DNA of 64,000 nt from Gramella jeungdoensis (GTDB taxonomy: Bacteria > Bacteroidota > Bacteroidia > Flavobacteriales > Flavobacteriaceae), in assembly GCF_023805255.1 (NCBI RefSeq), contig NZ_JAMSCK010000005.1, positions 1 through 64,000 on the forward strand, written 5' to 3'. The notes under the pieces are model-generated. The model was given only the letters and a program-made list of their open reading frames with translations, made no database searches and was not told the DNA's origin. The first letter of the stretch is position 1; each line of letters begins with the position of its first letter. Positions 44,778 through 53,781 of this stretch are shown in pieces. A program made the translations under genes and the position numbers.

Positions 44778-44901
44778 GACTATTAGATTTAATAGTAGAT
44801 CAAAATCTATAGAAGAAAGTGGGACACAGCCCGAGGAGTGTTTTAATAGCAGAAAGATAATATTAAATTGAACCTGAGAACAGGGGAAAAATGCCCTAAA
44901 A

Positions 44902-44934
44902 GAAAATCCCGTCTGGATTAATAACCGGGATTCT
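44902..44934 (-). terminator. Terminator after the S8 protease gene
   Basis: Stem aatcccg (44905-44911) with cgggatt (44926-44932), closing a 14-base loop, is followed on the minus strand by a T-rich run. It is about 130 bases past the protease stop, and nothing else lies between. Confidence 0.7.
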
Positions 44935-45066
44935 TAAGGATTAAAGATTATCAATACAATTTTATCGCAAAATTAATTTGGAAGACACGATGTCTACTAT
45001 GGTTTTTTAGTAATTATATCAACCTTTCTAGACCATATGCCTCCCGGATTTATGATTAAAAACTGC

Positions 45067-47133
45067 TTAAAATTCCACAATCACTTCATTTGAACAATAA
45101 GAAGAATCAGGAATACAAATCTTAATGATTGCTGATCCACCTCCTCTACCAATATCTATGCTTTCACTCCCATCATTAGGGATGGTTATTTTTAAGCTGT
45201 TATCCATATATACCTGAACAAGTTCTGAAGTTCCTGACGGAGTCCATGAAAGATGAGCATAGGTTCTACCTTTACTTTTGGTTGTTTCAACTGATAGCTG
45301 AAGATTCACAGGTTCAGGTTCTACTGGCTCTTCAGCTAGGATATTTCTCCGAAAAGTTGAAGAACCTCCCCTGTCATCAGTTACTCTTAGTGTGACCAGA
45401 TAATAACCTTCTGCACTGTAAATATGAGTTGGATTTTGCAAATTAGATGTAGTTCCATCACCCAGGCTCCATTCCCAGCCAACTATTTCCCCATCATCAT
45501 CCCGGCTATAATCTGTAAAACTAAATTCTAAACCATTTGACAAATATCCAAATCTGGCAATCGGCTCTTGATTTGGAAGGAGAATAGGATCATCCACAAT
45601 AACTGGTGATACGGATGCAGAGCATATATTAAAATTCACCGGGCATATCTGGAATGATGCAGGGATTTTCCCTCCCGTATTATAAAACCACAAACCATCA
45701 TTGTGCGTTTCTGTAACATACTTTCCATCTATAAAAACTCTCACTAATCCTGCCGAAAAATCTCCTGGAGTATTCCAGGTAAGAGCTGCTCTAACGCTTC
45801 CTTTATCTTTATATGCCAAAACTTCAAGAACCAAAGCCGGTTCAGTTATAATTGTTTCCTGCCATAGACTATAAGCCAGATTATTTGTTCCTTCAGGCAC
45901 ATTCATTACAACATTCTCTGTAGAATTAGTTACTATAGCTTCATGGATCTGATTGGGTGTGGATTGTAGGTTTGTCTCAATAAACAGGGATGCAATTCCT
46001 GCCACATGTGGAGCTGCCATAGAAGTACCGCTCATATGACGTGCAGAATTATTATCTAAATGAGAAGCTGATAAAATACCAACTCCAGGAGCGAAAAGAT
46101 CAACACAATTTCCATAACTCGAAAAACCAGCCATTTCATTATTGATATCACTAGCGGCTACAGTTATAGCTTGTTGTACGCGTGCCGGACTAATTTCGCA
46201 GGCGTCTGAGCCACTATTCCCAGCTGCAATAACATAGGTAATCCCCGTTTGAATGGAGTTTTTGATAGCGGTTTCTATAGGGTCCATTTCAACGGAATAG
46301 TAACCTCCCAAACTCATATTAACCACAGCAGGTTTTTGACCATTTTCGGTAATCCATTCGACTGCTGCCAGAACAACAGAATTTAACGTTCCATTCTTAC
46401 AACCGAAAACACGAACAGACACCAGGTTTACATCTTTAGCCACTCCATAATTTTTTCCTCCAACTGTAGCAGCAACATGAGTTCCATGGCCATGACAATC
46501 TTCCCCAGGAGCCTGGTTAGGATCTTTTTCAAACCAGGCATCATTCTGGACAAAGTCATATCCAAGACTGGCTCTTCCTTCAAACTCTTCGTGAGAAAAA
46601 TTGATTCCTGTATCCATGATATAAACAGTGACACCTTTTCCTGTGGAATTATAACTGTAAACCTGGTTAAGTAAATTATCCCTTTGATCTATCCTGTCTA
46701 AGCCCCAAACTGGAAAATCCTGCTGTGCAGATTCAAAAGAAAAATTTTCAACCTGAATATCTCTTACTACATATTCCACATTAGGATTATTTTTCAACGC
46801 ATCTGCCTTTTTTTGGCTTAATTTGGCAGTAAAACCACTAAAAATTTTCCTGTATTTATAAACTACTGCTCTTTCAGGGATACCCAAATTACTTTCGAGA
46901 TTATCAAGAATTTCACCGGCTTGTTCACTTTGAGCCGCTGGTTTTTCTGAGAGAACTACTATAAACCGGTCAGAATATCTAAGTTCTAAGTTAGGTGTAG
47001 CATTTAATTCTGGTTCAGCCACATCTTCCTCTATATCTACTGAACATGACATGAATCCCAAAAAAATAAGAGATGAAATCATAAAGGAAAAGAACTGCGG
47101 TATCGAACGAAAATTAAAAGTGAAAGAATACAT
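45067..47133 (-). CDS. Subtilisin-like (S8) serine protease lipoprotein with PKD domain
   Basis: This 688-residue protein starts with a lipoprotein signal (ending GFMSC) followed by the acid-rich SVDIEED, which fits export to the cell surface. An I9-type propeptide (about 45-120) precedes the S8 domain. The catalytic triad is Asp174 in IMDTGINF, His216 in GHGTHV, and Ser371 in GTSMAAPHV, with the oxyanion Asn in AAGNSGS. A PKD domain follows (about 500-590, WSLGDGTTS...YSAEGYYLVTL), between two Ig-like or fibronectin-like segments. No type IX secretion sorting domain is visible. I chose the ATG at 47133. The 38 residues of upstream open frame look like noise. It is divergent from an AraC regulator. 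Confidence 0.9.
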   Translation of the reverse strand: MYSFTFNFRSIPQFFSFMISSLIFLGFMSCSVDIEEDVAEPELNATPNLELRYSDRFIVVLSEKPAAQSEQAGEILDNLESNLGIPERAVVYKYRKIFSGFTAKLSQKKADALKNNPNVEYVVRDIQVENFSFESAQQDFPVWGLDRIDQRDNLLNQVYSYNSTGKGVTVYIMDTGINFSHEEFEGRASLGYDFVQNDAWFEKDPNQAPGEDCHGHGTHVAATVGGKNYGVAKDVNLVSVRVFGCKNGTLNSVVLAAVEWITENGQKPAVVNMSLGGYYSVEMDPIETAIKNSIQTGITYVIAAGNSGSDACEISPARVQQAITVAASDINNEMAGFSSYGNCVDLFAPGVGILSASHLDNNSARHMSGTSMAAPHVAGIASLFIETNLQSTPNQIHEAIVTNSTENVVMNVPEGTNNLAYSLWQETIITEPALVLEVLAYKDKGSVRAALTWNTPGDFSAGLVRVFIDGKYVTETHNDGLWFYNTGGKIPASFQICPVNFNICSASVSPVIVDDPILLPNQEPIARFGYLSNGLEFSFTDYSRDDDGEIVGWEWSLGDGTTSNLQNPTHIYSAEGYYLVTLRVTDDRGGSSTFRRNILAEEPVEPEPVNLQLSVETTKSKGRTYAHLSWTPSGTSELVQVYMDNSLKITIPNDGSESIDIGRGGGSAIIKICIPDSSYCSNEVIVEF

Positions 47134-47387
47134 TGTTTGACTTTTTGGTTGGTTAATAATTCCAGGAAAGTTCAAACGCTTGGGGATAAAACTAAAACAG
47201 GAGTCGAATATATGTTTTACCCGGAAACCAAAAAAGGGGAAAAACACCCTAATTATTTGATTAACAGTGTTTAATGGATTTGAATAGAGTGATTTAGTAT
47301 AAGTTTAACTGATATTTTTATGTTAAAATATTAATCTAGTCTTACTTTTAAATAGCCTTAAGAATACATATCTAAGCAACCTGAAAA

Positions 47388-48443
47388 ATGAAAACCTATC
47401 ATTTAGAGTTAAATGATGTTGATGATTTTATTCCTGAATTTGCAAATGAATTAGGAGTCAGTTATAGTGAACACCTCGGGGAATTCAATATTACGGTCCC
47501 ACAAAAAAAAGGTGAGGGAGAGATAAGGGGCATTAATTTCCCTAACGGGATAGGACTTTATTCCTATCACTGTAAATTCTATGAAGACATAAAACTCAAA
47601 CTTTCCCTTCCAAATATTAAACCTATCCGATTCCTTTATTGTATAGAAGGCGAATTAGATAGTTATTTCCATAATAATGAAGATTTCGTAACTATAAAAA
47701 ATCATCAATTCCTTATCGCGGCTCCAAAGGATGCCGAGACACATAATCTTGTTTTTAAAAAAGATACTGAGATAGCTCTTTGTTATCTTGAAATAGATCG
47801 CTTAAAGTTTCAGCAATATTTCTCTTTTGATCTGAACCAATTAGAACCTATTTTCTATAAGATATTTAGTGATACTAAAGCCAAACACAGGATTTCGAAG
47901 TCGGGTAGCTTTAGTCTTAAAACTGCTGAGACGATCAAGGAGATAAAAAATTGTGAGATTGACGGTTTTCCCAGGGTTAATTTTATCGGTGCTAAAGCCT
48001 TAGAAATATTAAGCTATATGCTTACCCGTTTTAAAAAGGAAAAGCAAATTTTCCAGAATAAAGAACTGAGGGAAAGAGATATGAAGGCGGTAGAAAAAGT
48101 GGTTGAATACATAGACTGCAATATTTCAAAGGTTGGAACAGTTAATGATCTGGCTAAAATAGCGGGTATGAATTCCAATAAGTTACAAGAGGCCTTCCAG
48201 ATAATCTACGGTAAAACAGTAAATGAGTATTTAAGGGATATACGTCTTACCAAAGCGCTTAACATGCTTACATCGGGAAATAGAAATGTTAGTGAGGTGG
48301 TTTATGAACTGGGGCTCTCAAGCAGGAGTTATTTTTCCAAGATATTTAAAGCCAAGTATGGTATCTCTCCAAGAAGGATTCTTTCCCGGCAATCTAAAAG
48401 CCGACCCAAAGCCTTGAAGAATAAAGGTCCCGAAACCCCGTAA
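47388..48443 (+). CDS. AraC-family transcriptional regulator
   Basis: This 351-residue protein has an N-terminal effector region (about 1-225) with no recognised ligand domain and a C-terminal AraC helix-turn-helix (about 240-340). The second recognition motif is visible in VVYELGLSSRSYFSKIFKAKYGISPRRI, and the first in LAKIAGMNSNKLQEAFQIIYG. It lies 254 bases from the divergent subtilisin-like lipoprotein gene and may control it, which is inference from position. It has no membrane segment, so it is a soluble DNA-binding protein. Confidence 0.9.
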   Translation: MKTYHLELNDVDDFIPEFANELGVSYSEHLGEFNITVPQKKGEGEIRGINFPNGIGLYSYHCKFYEDIKLKLSLPNIKPIRFLYCIEGELDSYFHNNEDFVTIKNHQFLIAAPKDAETHNLVFKKDTEIALCYLEIDRLKFQQYFSFDLNQLEPIFYKIFSDTKAKHRISKSGSFSLKTAETIKEIKNCEIDGFPRVNFIGAKALEILSYMLTRFKKEKQIFQNKELRERDMKAVEKVVEYIDCNISKVGTVNDLAKIAGMNSNKLQEAFQIIYGKTVNEYLRDIRLTKALNMLTSGNRNVSEVVYELGLSSRSYFSKIFKAKYGISPRRILSRQSKSRPKALKNKGPETP

Positions 48444-48659
48444 ACAACTGATTAATATTTAATTAACTTTAAATTGTCCATATATAAAGGGGAATAATCC
48501 CCTTTTCCAGCATGTGTCTTTCGAGTACTTTAGTATCAGAAATTCACCTCCCATATTTAATGCCCCCGCATTATTAAACAGTAATTCGATATTAATATCT
48601 GAAAATCAAAAATTCCTCCTTGAAATAAATCATCATTCATCAATTAACACTTTTACATC

Positions 48660-48797
48660 ATGACAGCTTTTTCAAACATCGCCGAAGGCTTTAGCTCACT
48701 AAACGAAGGAAACCTGACTCACCACAAACCTTTTTTAAACCAAAGAAATGGATCTGGTAGAAGTTCTTGGTACAACCGAAGAAAATTCGGAATCTAA
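48660..48797 (+). CDS. Possible 45-residue small protein, unsupported
   Basis: An ATG-started frame gives a 45-residue product starting MTAFSNIAEGF with several asparagines and a basic end (SSWYNRRKFGI). It has no membrane segment and no recognised domain. The frame is short, lies among low-complexity repeats and has no clear ribosome binding site, so it may be chance. It is listed because a terminator-like hairpin lies downstream at 49154 with no other gene to explain it. Confidence 0.2.
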   Translation: MTAFSNIAEGFSSLNEGNLTHHKPFLNQRNGSGRSSWYNRRKFGI

Positions 48798-49153
48798 TTT
48801 CATCAATTTTCATCAATCATCATTCATCACAAATTCATCGATCATGAAAGCGCATATCAAAATCAACATCAAACAACAGCCTAGGGGTATGCATAATGGC
48901 TTAGTATTGAGAAGGCTGGCAGAAACTGTAGTTATCAGGTGAAAATCCGGCTTTCCAACTGAAAACCTGAGGAACCACGAAGGGGGAATCATTCATCAAT
49001 CAGATTTTAAACTTGAAAGACGTTCTTTCATGACCCTCACAGTAAGAACACCTCAGATATTTGAATTAGTCATTTTAGGATGTCGGATTTTCATCAGATA
49101 ACAAACATCAATCATCATATCTCATTCAATCATCACATCTGTTTCTTTTTATG

Positions 49154-49190
49154 AAAAGTGCCCGGGGTTCATCACCTCAGGGTACTTTTT
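49154..49190 (+). terminator. Terminator-like hairpin without an upstream gene
   Basis: aaaagtgccc (49154-49163) pairs with gggtactttt (49180-49189, one G-T pair), followed by T-rich DNA. The AraC gene ends 700 bases upstream, so this hairpin implies a transcript of unknown origin or belongs to an RNA gene in the gap. Confidence 0.6.
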
Positions 49191-49280
49191 CATTAAGGGA
49201 TAATCCCATTTCAACAAAAAAGACATCTCTTAAAATCCCATTTGTTCGTATATTCAGGCCAAGTTTAATCAAATCACAAA

Positions 49281-51431
49281 ATGAACCGACAAATCAGGAA
49301 AGGCCTGGGTTTCTTTATCCTTGCCGCTATTCTTGGCTGTGCCGACAGTCCCGAAACAAAAAACGAAAATGAACCTATGAACAACCCTTTATTAGCTGAA
49401 TGGAAAGGACCTTATGAAGGAGTACCCGCATTCGATGAAATGGAAGTGGATCTTGTAAAACCTGCGATTAGAAAGGGTATGGAAATGCATCTTGCCGATA
49501 TAGACAGGATCGCAAGTAATTCTGAAGAACCCACTTTTGAAAATACCATTGTTCCTATGGAAAAAGCAGGCAAAGAGCTGGAAAGAGCCTTTGTTTATTA
49601 CGGTATTTACAGCAGTAATGTCTCTTCCCCCGAGTTCCGTGAAGTCCAGAAAGAACTGGCTCCGGAGATATCTGAGTTCTATTCAAAAATCAGTCAGAAC
49701 ACCGAGCTTTTTAAAAGGATAAAAGCCGTATACGAAAAATCGCAGAAAGAGCCCTTACCGGAAGCAGAACAGCGTACGATAGACCTTATATATGAGGAGT
49801 TTGCAATGCAGGGAGCGAACCTGAACGAAGAAGACAAGAAACGATATGCAGAAATAAACAAGCAGCTTTCTGAACTATATACGCAGTTTTCCAATAATGT
49901 GCTTGCCGATGAAGAGAACTATGTGATCTACCTTGAAGAAGATCAGCTTGGAGGTCTACCCGAATCCTATATAAAATCGGCTGCCAAAGCCGCTGCCGAT
50001 CGGGGAAAGGAAGGGAAGTATGCAGTTACCAATACAAGATCTTCAATGGATCCGTTCCTAACCTATTCTACAGAAAGAGAGCTGCGTGAAAAAGTGTGGA
50101 GGAATTATTATTCCAGAGGTGATAACAATGATGAATTCGACAATAATGAGATCATTTCAAAGATCCTGAAGTTGCGGGATGAACGTGTTGAGCTTTTGGG
50201 ATATGATAATTATGCCCAGTGGAGACTGCAGAACAGAATGGCCAAAAATCCTGAAAATGCCATGGATCTTATGATGAAGGTCTGGCCGGCTGCCCTGGCG
50301 AGGGTTGAAGAAGAAGTTACCGACATGCAAAAAATAGCCGATGCTGAAGGGGCAAATATCACGATCAAACCCTGGGATTATCGTTTCTATGCTGAAAAAG
50401 TAAGGAAAGGAAAATATGATCTTGACAGCGAAGAAGTAAAGCAGTACCTGGAACTTGGAAATCTCACGCAGGCCTTATTCTTTACAGCGGGAGAATTATT
50501 CAATTTCAATTTCACTCCCGTAGAAGAGGGAACTGTACCCGTATTTCATGAAGATGTAAAAGTCTGGGAAGTGACCGATAAGGATTCTGGAGAGATCATC
50601 GGCTTATGGTATCTCGATCCTTATGCCAGACAGGGCAAAAGGTCTGGAGCATGGGCCACCACCTATCGCGCCTATACAAAACTTGAAGGAGAGAAACCTG
50701 TGCTGGCTTCAAACAACTCCAATTTCATAGAACCGGCGCCTGGTGAGCCCGTTCTGGTTTCCTGGGACGATGCAGAGACTTTCTTCCACGAATTTGGCCA
50801 CGCCCTTCACTTCCTTTCAGCCAATGTAAAGTATCCAACCTTGAATGGCGGTGTTAGGGATTATACCGAATTCCAGTCACAATTGCTGGAAAGATGGCTA
50901 TCTACAGATAAGGTGATCAATCAATTTCTAAGACATCATGAGACGAATGAAGTGATCCCTGAAGAACTGGTAAAGAAGATTAAGAAAGCTTCTACCTTCA
51001 ACCAGGGTTTTGCGACCACCGAATTTTTAGCTTCGGCTATTATGGATATGAAATATCATACTACCGATCCCGAGAATATAGATCCCGATAAATTTGAAAG
51101 GGAAACCCTTAAGGAGCTAAATATGCCTGAGGAGATCGTGATGCGTCATCGTACTCCTCACTTTGGTCATGTATTTTCCGGGGAAGGTTATGCCGCCGGG
51201 TATTACGGATATCTGTGGGCAGATGTGCTTACCTCTGATGCTGCCGAGGCATTCGCGGATGCTCCGGGCGGATTCTATGACAAGAAACTGGCTCATAAAC
51301 TGGTAGAATATCTGTTTGCGCCTAGAAATGCTATGGATCCTGCTGAAGCCTATAAGAAATTCCGCGGAAGAGATGCAAAGATCGATGCTTTAATGAGGGA
51401 TCGTGGTTTCCCTGTACCGAAAAATAATTAA
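49281..51431 (+). CDS. dcp: M3-family peptidyl-dipeptidase (Dcp-like), lipoprotein
   Basis: This 716-residue metallopeptidase belongs to family M3A. The zinc motif HEFGH is at residues 503-507, with the usual downstream Glu in the following helix. An N-terminal lipoprotein signal (ILGC, Cys about residue 20) is followed by an acid/asparagine-rich linker, so it is membrane-anchored on the periplasmic or outer face, unlike cytoplasmic E. coli Dcp. The rest is the long helical channel structure typical of Dcp and oligopeptidase A. It ends in a strong terminator at 51441-51468. Likely role is peptide scavenging in the periplasm or at the cell surface. Confidence 0.92.
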   Translation: MNRQIRKGLGFFILAAILGCADSPETKNENEPMNNPLLAEWKGPYEGVPAFDEMEVDLVKPAIRKGMEMHLADIDRIASNSEEPTFENTIVPMEKAGKELERAFVYYGIYSSNVSSPEFREVQKELAPEISEFYSKISQNTELFKRIKAVYEKSQKEPLPEAEQRTIDLIYEEFAMQGANLNEEDKKRYAEINKQLSELYTQFSNNVLADEENYVIYLEEDQLGGLPESYIKSAAKAAADRGKEGKYAVTNTRSSMDPFLTYSTERELREKVWRNYYSRGDNNDEFDNNEIISKILKLRDERVELLGYDNYAQWRLQNRMAKNPENAMDLMMKVWPAALARVEEEVTDMQKIADAEGANITIKPWDYRFYAEKVRKGKYDLDSEEVKQYLELGNLTQALFFTAGELFNFNFTPVEEGTVPVFHEDVKVWEVTDKDSGEIIGLWYLDPYARQGKRSGAWATTYRAYTKLEGEKPVLASNNSNFIEPAPGEPVLVSWDDAETFFHEFGHALHFLSANVKYPTLNGGVRDYTEFQSQLLERWLSTDKVINQFLRHHETNEVIPEELVKKIKKASTFNQGFATTEFLASAIMDMKYHTTDPENIDPDKFERETLKELNMPEEIVMRHRTPHFGHVFSGEGYAAGYYGYLWADVLTSDAAEAFADAPGGFYDKKLAHKLVEYLFAPRNAMDPAEAYKKFRGRDAKIDALMRDRGFPVPKNN

Positions 51432-51440
51432 CCAATATTC

Positions 51441-51468
51441 ACCCCGAAAGATTTCGGGGTGTTTCTTT
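51441..51468 (+). terminator. Terminator after the M3 peptidase gene
   Basis: Perfect 9-bp stem accccgaaa / tttcggggt around a 2-base gap, followed by gtttctttat. It lies 9 bases past the stop codon. Confidence 0.9.
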
Positions 51469-51484
51469 ATAAATTAATACTCAA

Positions 51485-53044
51485 ATGAAAAAGATATACT
51501 TTCTCTTTCCCCTTCTTTTTGCGGTCATACACACTTCTGTTTCGCAGAATAAAGGTGAAGGCCCTTTTAATCAGCTTATCATAAGAGGAGTTACCCTTAT
51601 TAACGGAAACGGAGCTCCGCCATTAGGTCCTGTTGATATTACAGTAGAAAACAATAAGATCACAGGAGTTCATAATGTAGGTTATCCCGGTGTGGAAATC
51701 GATGAATCAAAAAGACCTGAATTGAAAGAAGGTGGACGTGAACTGGATGCCAACGGTATGTACCTTTTGCCAGGATTCATTGATATGCATGCCCATATTG
51801 GTGGCAAGGCGCAGGGAGCAAGTCCTGAATATGTTTTTAAGCTATGGCTCGCCCACGGAGTCACCACCGTTCGGGAAGTTGGAGGACCGGGTATTGACTG
51901 GACCCTGGACCTCAAGGAAAAAATAAAGGCTAAGGAACTGGCAGGTCCCAGGATCATTAGTTACACCGTTTTTGGCTCCGGAAAAAAAGAACCTATTACT
52001 ACAACTGACGAAGCGCGGGAATGGGTAAGAAAAAATGCCGAAAGAGGAGCTGACGGGATAAAATTCTTTGGAGCTTCTCCTGAGATCATGAAGGCCGCTC
52101 TCGACGAAAACGGAAAACTTGGTAAAGGTTCTGCCATGCACCACGCGCAATTGAGTGTGGGACGATGGAATGTACTCAACTCTGCAAAAGCCGGGTTAAC
52201 CTCTATGGAACACTGGTACGGATTGCCGGAAGCGCTCTTTGATGACCGCACGGTACAGGATTATCCCCTGGATTATAACTATCTGAATGAACAGCACAGG
52301 TTCGCGGAAGCTGGCAAACTATGGAAGCAGGCCGCTGGTCCGGGATCGGAACACTGGAATGAGACCATGGATACTTTGCTTGCCCTGGATTTCACCCTTG
52401 ATCCTACTTTCAATATTTATGAGGCCAGCCGGGACCTTATGAGAGCAAGAAGAGCCGAATGGCATGAGACCTATACCCTTCCCTCTTTATGGGAGTTCTA
52501 TCAACCCAGTAAAATATCTCATGGTTCGTACTGGCACTATTGGGGGACTGAAGAAGAAGTGGCATGGAAAGAAAACTACAGGATCTGGATGGAATTCGTT
52601 AATGAGTATAAGAACCGTGGTGGAAGGGTGACTACAGGCTCTGATTCGGGATTCATATTTCAGCTTTACGGGTTTGCCTACGTTCGAGAACTCGAGTTAC
52701 TACGGGAAGCCGGTTTCCATCCACTCGAAGTTGTAAGAGCCGCAACACTTAACGGTGCTGAGGCTTTGGGAATGGATGATAATCTCGGAACCGTTGAACC
52801 CGGTAAACTGGCAGATTTTGTAATCGTGGAAGAAAATCCGCTACAGAATCTTAAAGTGCTTTATGGAACGGGTGCTATAAAACTCACTGAAAATAATGAA
52901 GTGGTTCGCGTAGGCGGGGTTAAATACACCATCAAGGATGGTATCATCTATGATTCAAAAGCCCTGCTAAAGGAAGTCGAAGAAATGGTTGCGAAAGAAA
53001 AGGAGGAGCAGAATTTCGAAATCACCCAGCCTGGAATGGATTAA
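51485..53044 (+). CDS. Exported amidohydrolase family protein
   Basis: This 519-residue metal-dependent hydrolase has a signal peptide (residues 1-21, ending SVSQ) and therefore acts in the periplasm or outside. The amidohydrolase HxH motif is in GFIDMHAHIGG (about 97-107), later metal ligands lie around MHHAQL and SMEHWYG, and the Asp is in TGSDSG (about 385). The C-terminal GTVEPGKLADFVIVEENPL is typical of the imidazolonepropionase/dihydroorotase-like branch. Substrate is unknown. A repeat element separates it from the pseudouridine synthase gene downstream. Confidence 0.9.
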   Translation: MKKIYFLFPLLFAVIHTSVSQNKGEGPFNQLIIRGVTLINGNGAPPLGPVDITVENNKITGVHNVGYPGVEIDESKRPELKEGGRELDANGMYLLPGFIDMHAHIGGKAQGASPEYVFKLWLAHGVTTVREVGGPGIDWTLDLKEKIKAKELAGPRIISYTVFGSGKKEPITTTDEAREWVRKNAERGADGIKFFGASPEIMKAALDENGKLGKGSAMHHAQLSVGRWNVLNSAKAGLTSMEHWYGLPEALFDDRTVQDYPLDYNYLNEQHRFAEAGKLWKQAAGPGSEHWNETMDTLLALDFTLDPTFNIYEASRDLMRARRAEWHETYTLPSLWEFYQPSKISHGSYWHYWGTEEEVAWKENYRIWMEFVNEYKNRGGRVTTGSDSGFIFQLYGFAYVRELELLREAGFHPLEVVRAATLNGAEALGMDDNLGTVEPGKLADFVIVEENPLQNLKVLYGTGAIKLTENNEVVRVGGVKYTIKDGIIYDSKALLKEVEEMVAKEKEEQNFEITQPGMD

Positions 53045-53057
53045 TTGATTATTAAAG

Positions 53058-53192
53058 AGAGAGGCTGACTAAAAAGTAAACTCAGGCGTCATTACGAACG
53101 AAGTGAAGTAATCTGTTTTTTGATTACCATTATGTAAAGATTGCTTCATTCCTCGCAATGACCGTAAAACAACTTTTTAGACAGCCTCTTTT
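53058..53192. repeat. Nested inverted-repeat element, copy 2
   Basis: Outer arms gagaggctgactaaaaagt (53059-53077) and actttttagacagcctctt (53172-53190) are near inverse complements and almost identical to the arms at 27138-27218. Inside, gtcattacgaacgaag...aagtaatc (about 53088-53114) and gattgcttcattcctcgcaatgac (53139-53162) form a second, inner inverted repeat. The core differs from that of copy 1. Confidence 0.88.
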
Positions 53193-53208
53193 TTTCTATT
53201 TTCGGTCT

Positions 53209-53781
53209 ATGCACAGGCATTTCAAGATATATAAACCATACGGCTATCTCAGTCAGTTCATTACCAATCAGAAGAAGCCCGGCAAGCACAAACTGCTGGG
53301 AGAGCTCTATGATTTCCCGGAAGGCACCATGGCTGTTGGTAGACTTGACAAAGATTCAGAAGGCCTTTTGCTGTTAACTACCAACGGAAAACTGAGCACT
53401 AAGATCACTGCCGGAAATTCAGAAAAAGAATATTATGTTCAGGTGGATGGCGAGATCACATCAGAGGCAATACAAAAACTTCGGGAGGGAGTTGATATAA
53501 GCATTAATGGCAAAAAATACCGTACACTTCCATGTAAGACTGAAAAGCTTTTGAATATTCCTAATTTTCCGGAAAGAGCTAAAAAGGTCAGGGATGAAAG
53601 GCACGGGCCAAGCAGCTGGGTTAGCATCACACTCACCGAAGGAAAATTCCGCCAGGTAAAGAAAATGACGGCGGCTGTGGGTTTCCCAACCTTAAGACTT
53701 GTAAGGGTGCGTATCGCCAATGAAAAACTTGACGGTATGAATTCAGGAGAAGTGAGGGAATTAAAAGAAGTGAATCTTTAG
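53209..53781 (+). CDS. 23S rRNA/tRNA pseudouridine synthase, RsuA/RluE type
   Basis: This 190-residue enzyme is a single-domain RsuA-family pseudouridine synthase without the S4 domain, like RluE and RluF relatives. The catalytic Asp is in GRLDKDSEGLLLLTTNG. Other marks are KIYKPYGYLSQF at the N-terminus, KEYYVQVDGEI and EGKFRQVKKMTAAVG. The start at 53209 is preferred because an in-frame ATG at 53158 lies inside the repeat element. Its stop overlaps the stop of the convergent gamma-glutamyltransferase gene by 4 bases. The target uridine cannot be read from the sequence. Confidence 0.9.
   Translation: MHRHFKIYKPYGYLSQFITNQKKPGKHKLLGELYDFPEGTMAVGRLDKDSEGLLLLTTNGKLSTKITAGNSEKEYYVQVDGEITSEAIQKLREGVDISINGKKYRTLPCKTEKLLNIPNFPERAKKVRDERHGPSSWVSITLTEGKFRQVKKMTAAVGFPTLRLVRVRIANEKLDGMNSGEVRELKEVNL

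Larger units (their letters stand above)
48444..49280. other. 840-base region without a clear gene
   Basis: Low-complexity AT-rich DNA with repeated catcaat-type heptamers near 48631-48644, 48811-48831 and 49106-49133. It also has a small hairpin tgaaaga/tctttca (49014-49030), and a terminator-like hairpin at 49154-49190. A 45-codon open frame starts with ATG at 48660, but it has no recognised homologue and no clear ribosome binding site. The region has a terminator but no evident gene upstream of it on the plus strand after the AraC gene. Confidence 0.55.

Noticed and set aside
47134-47247. 38-residue N-terminal extension of the S8 protease
   Set aside because: It has no signal-like pattern, while the internal ATG gives a proper lipoprotein signal.
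48748-48942. 64-codon plus-strand frame in the gap after the AraC gene
   Set aside because: It overlaps the heptamer-like catcaat repeats, is Asn/Ser-rich and has no supporting motif.
53158-53208. 17-residue N-terminal extension of the pseudouridine synthase
   Set aside because: The codons come from the repeat element, and the enzyme family starts at the internal ATG.
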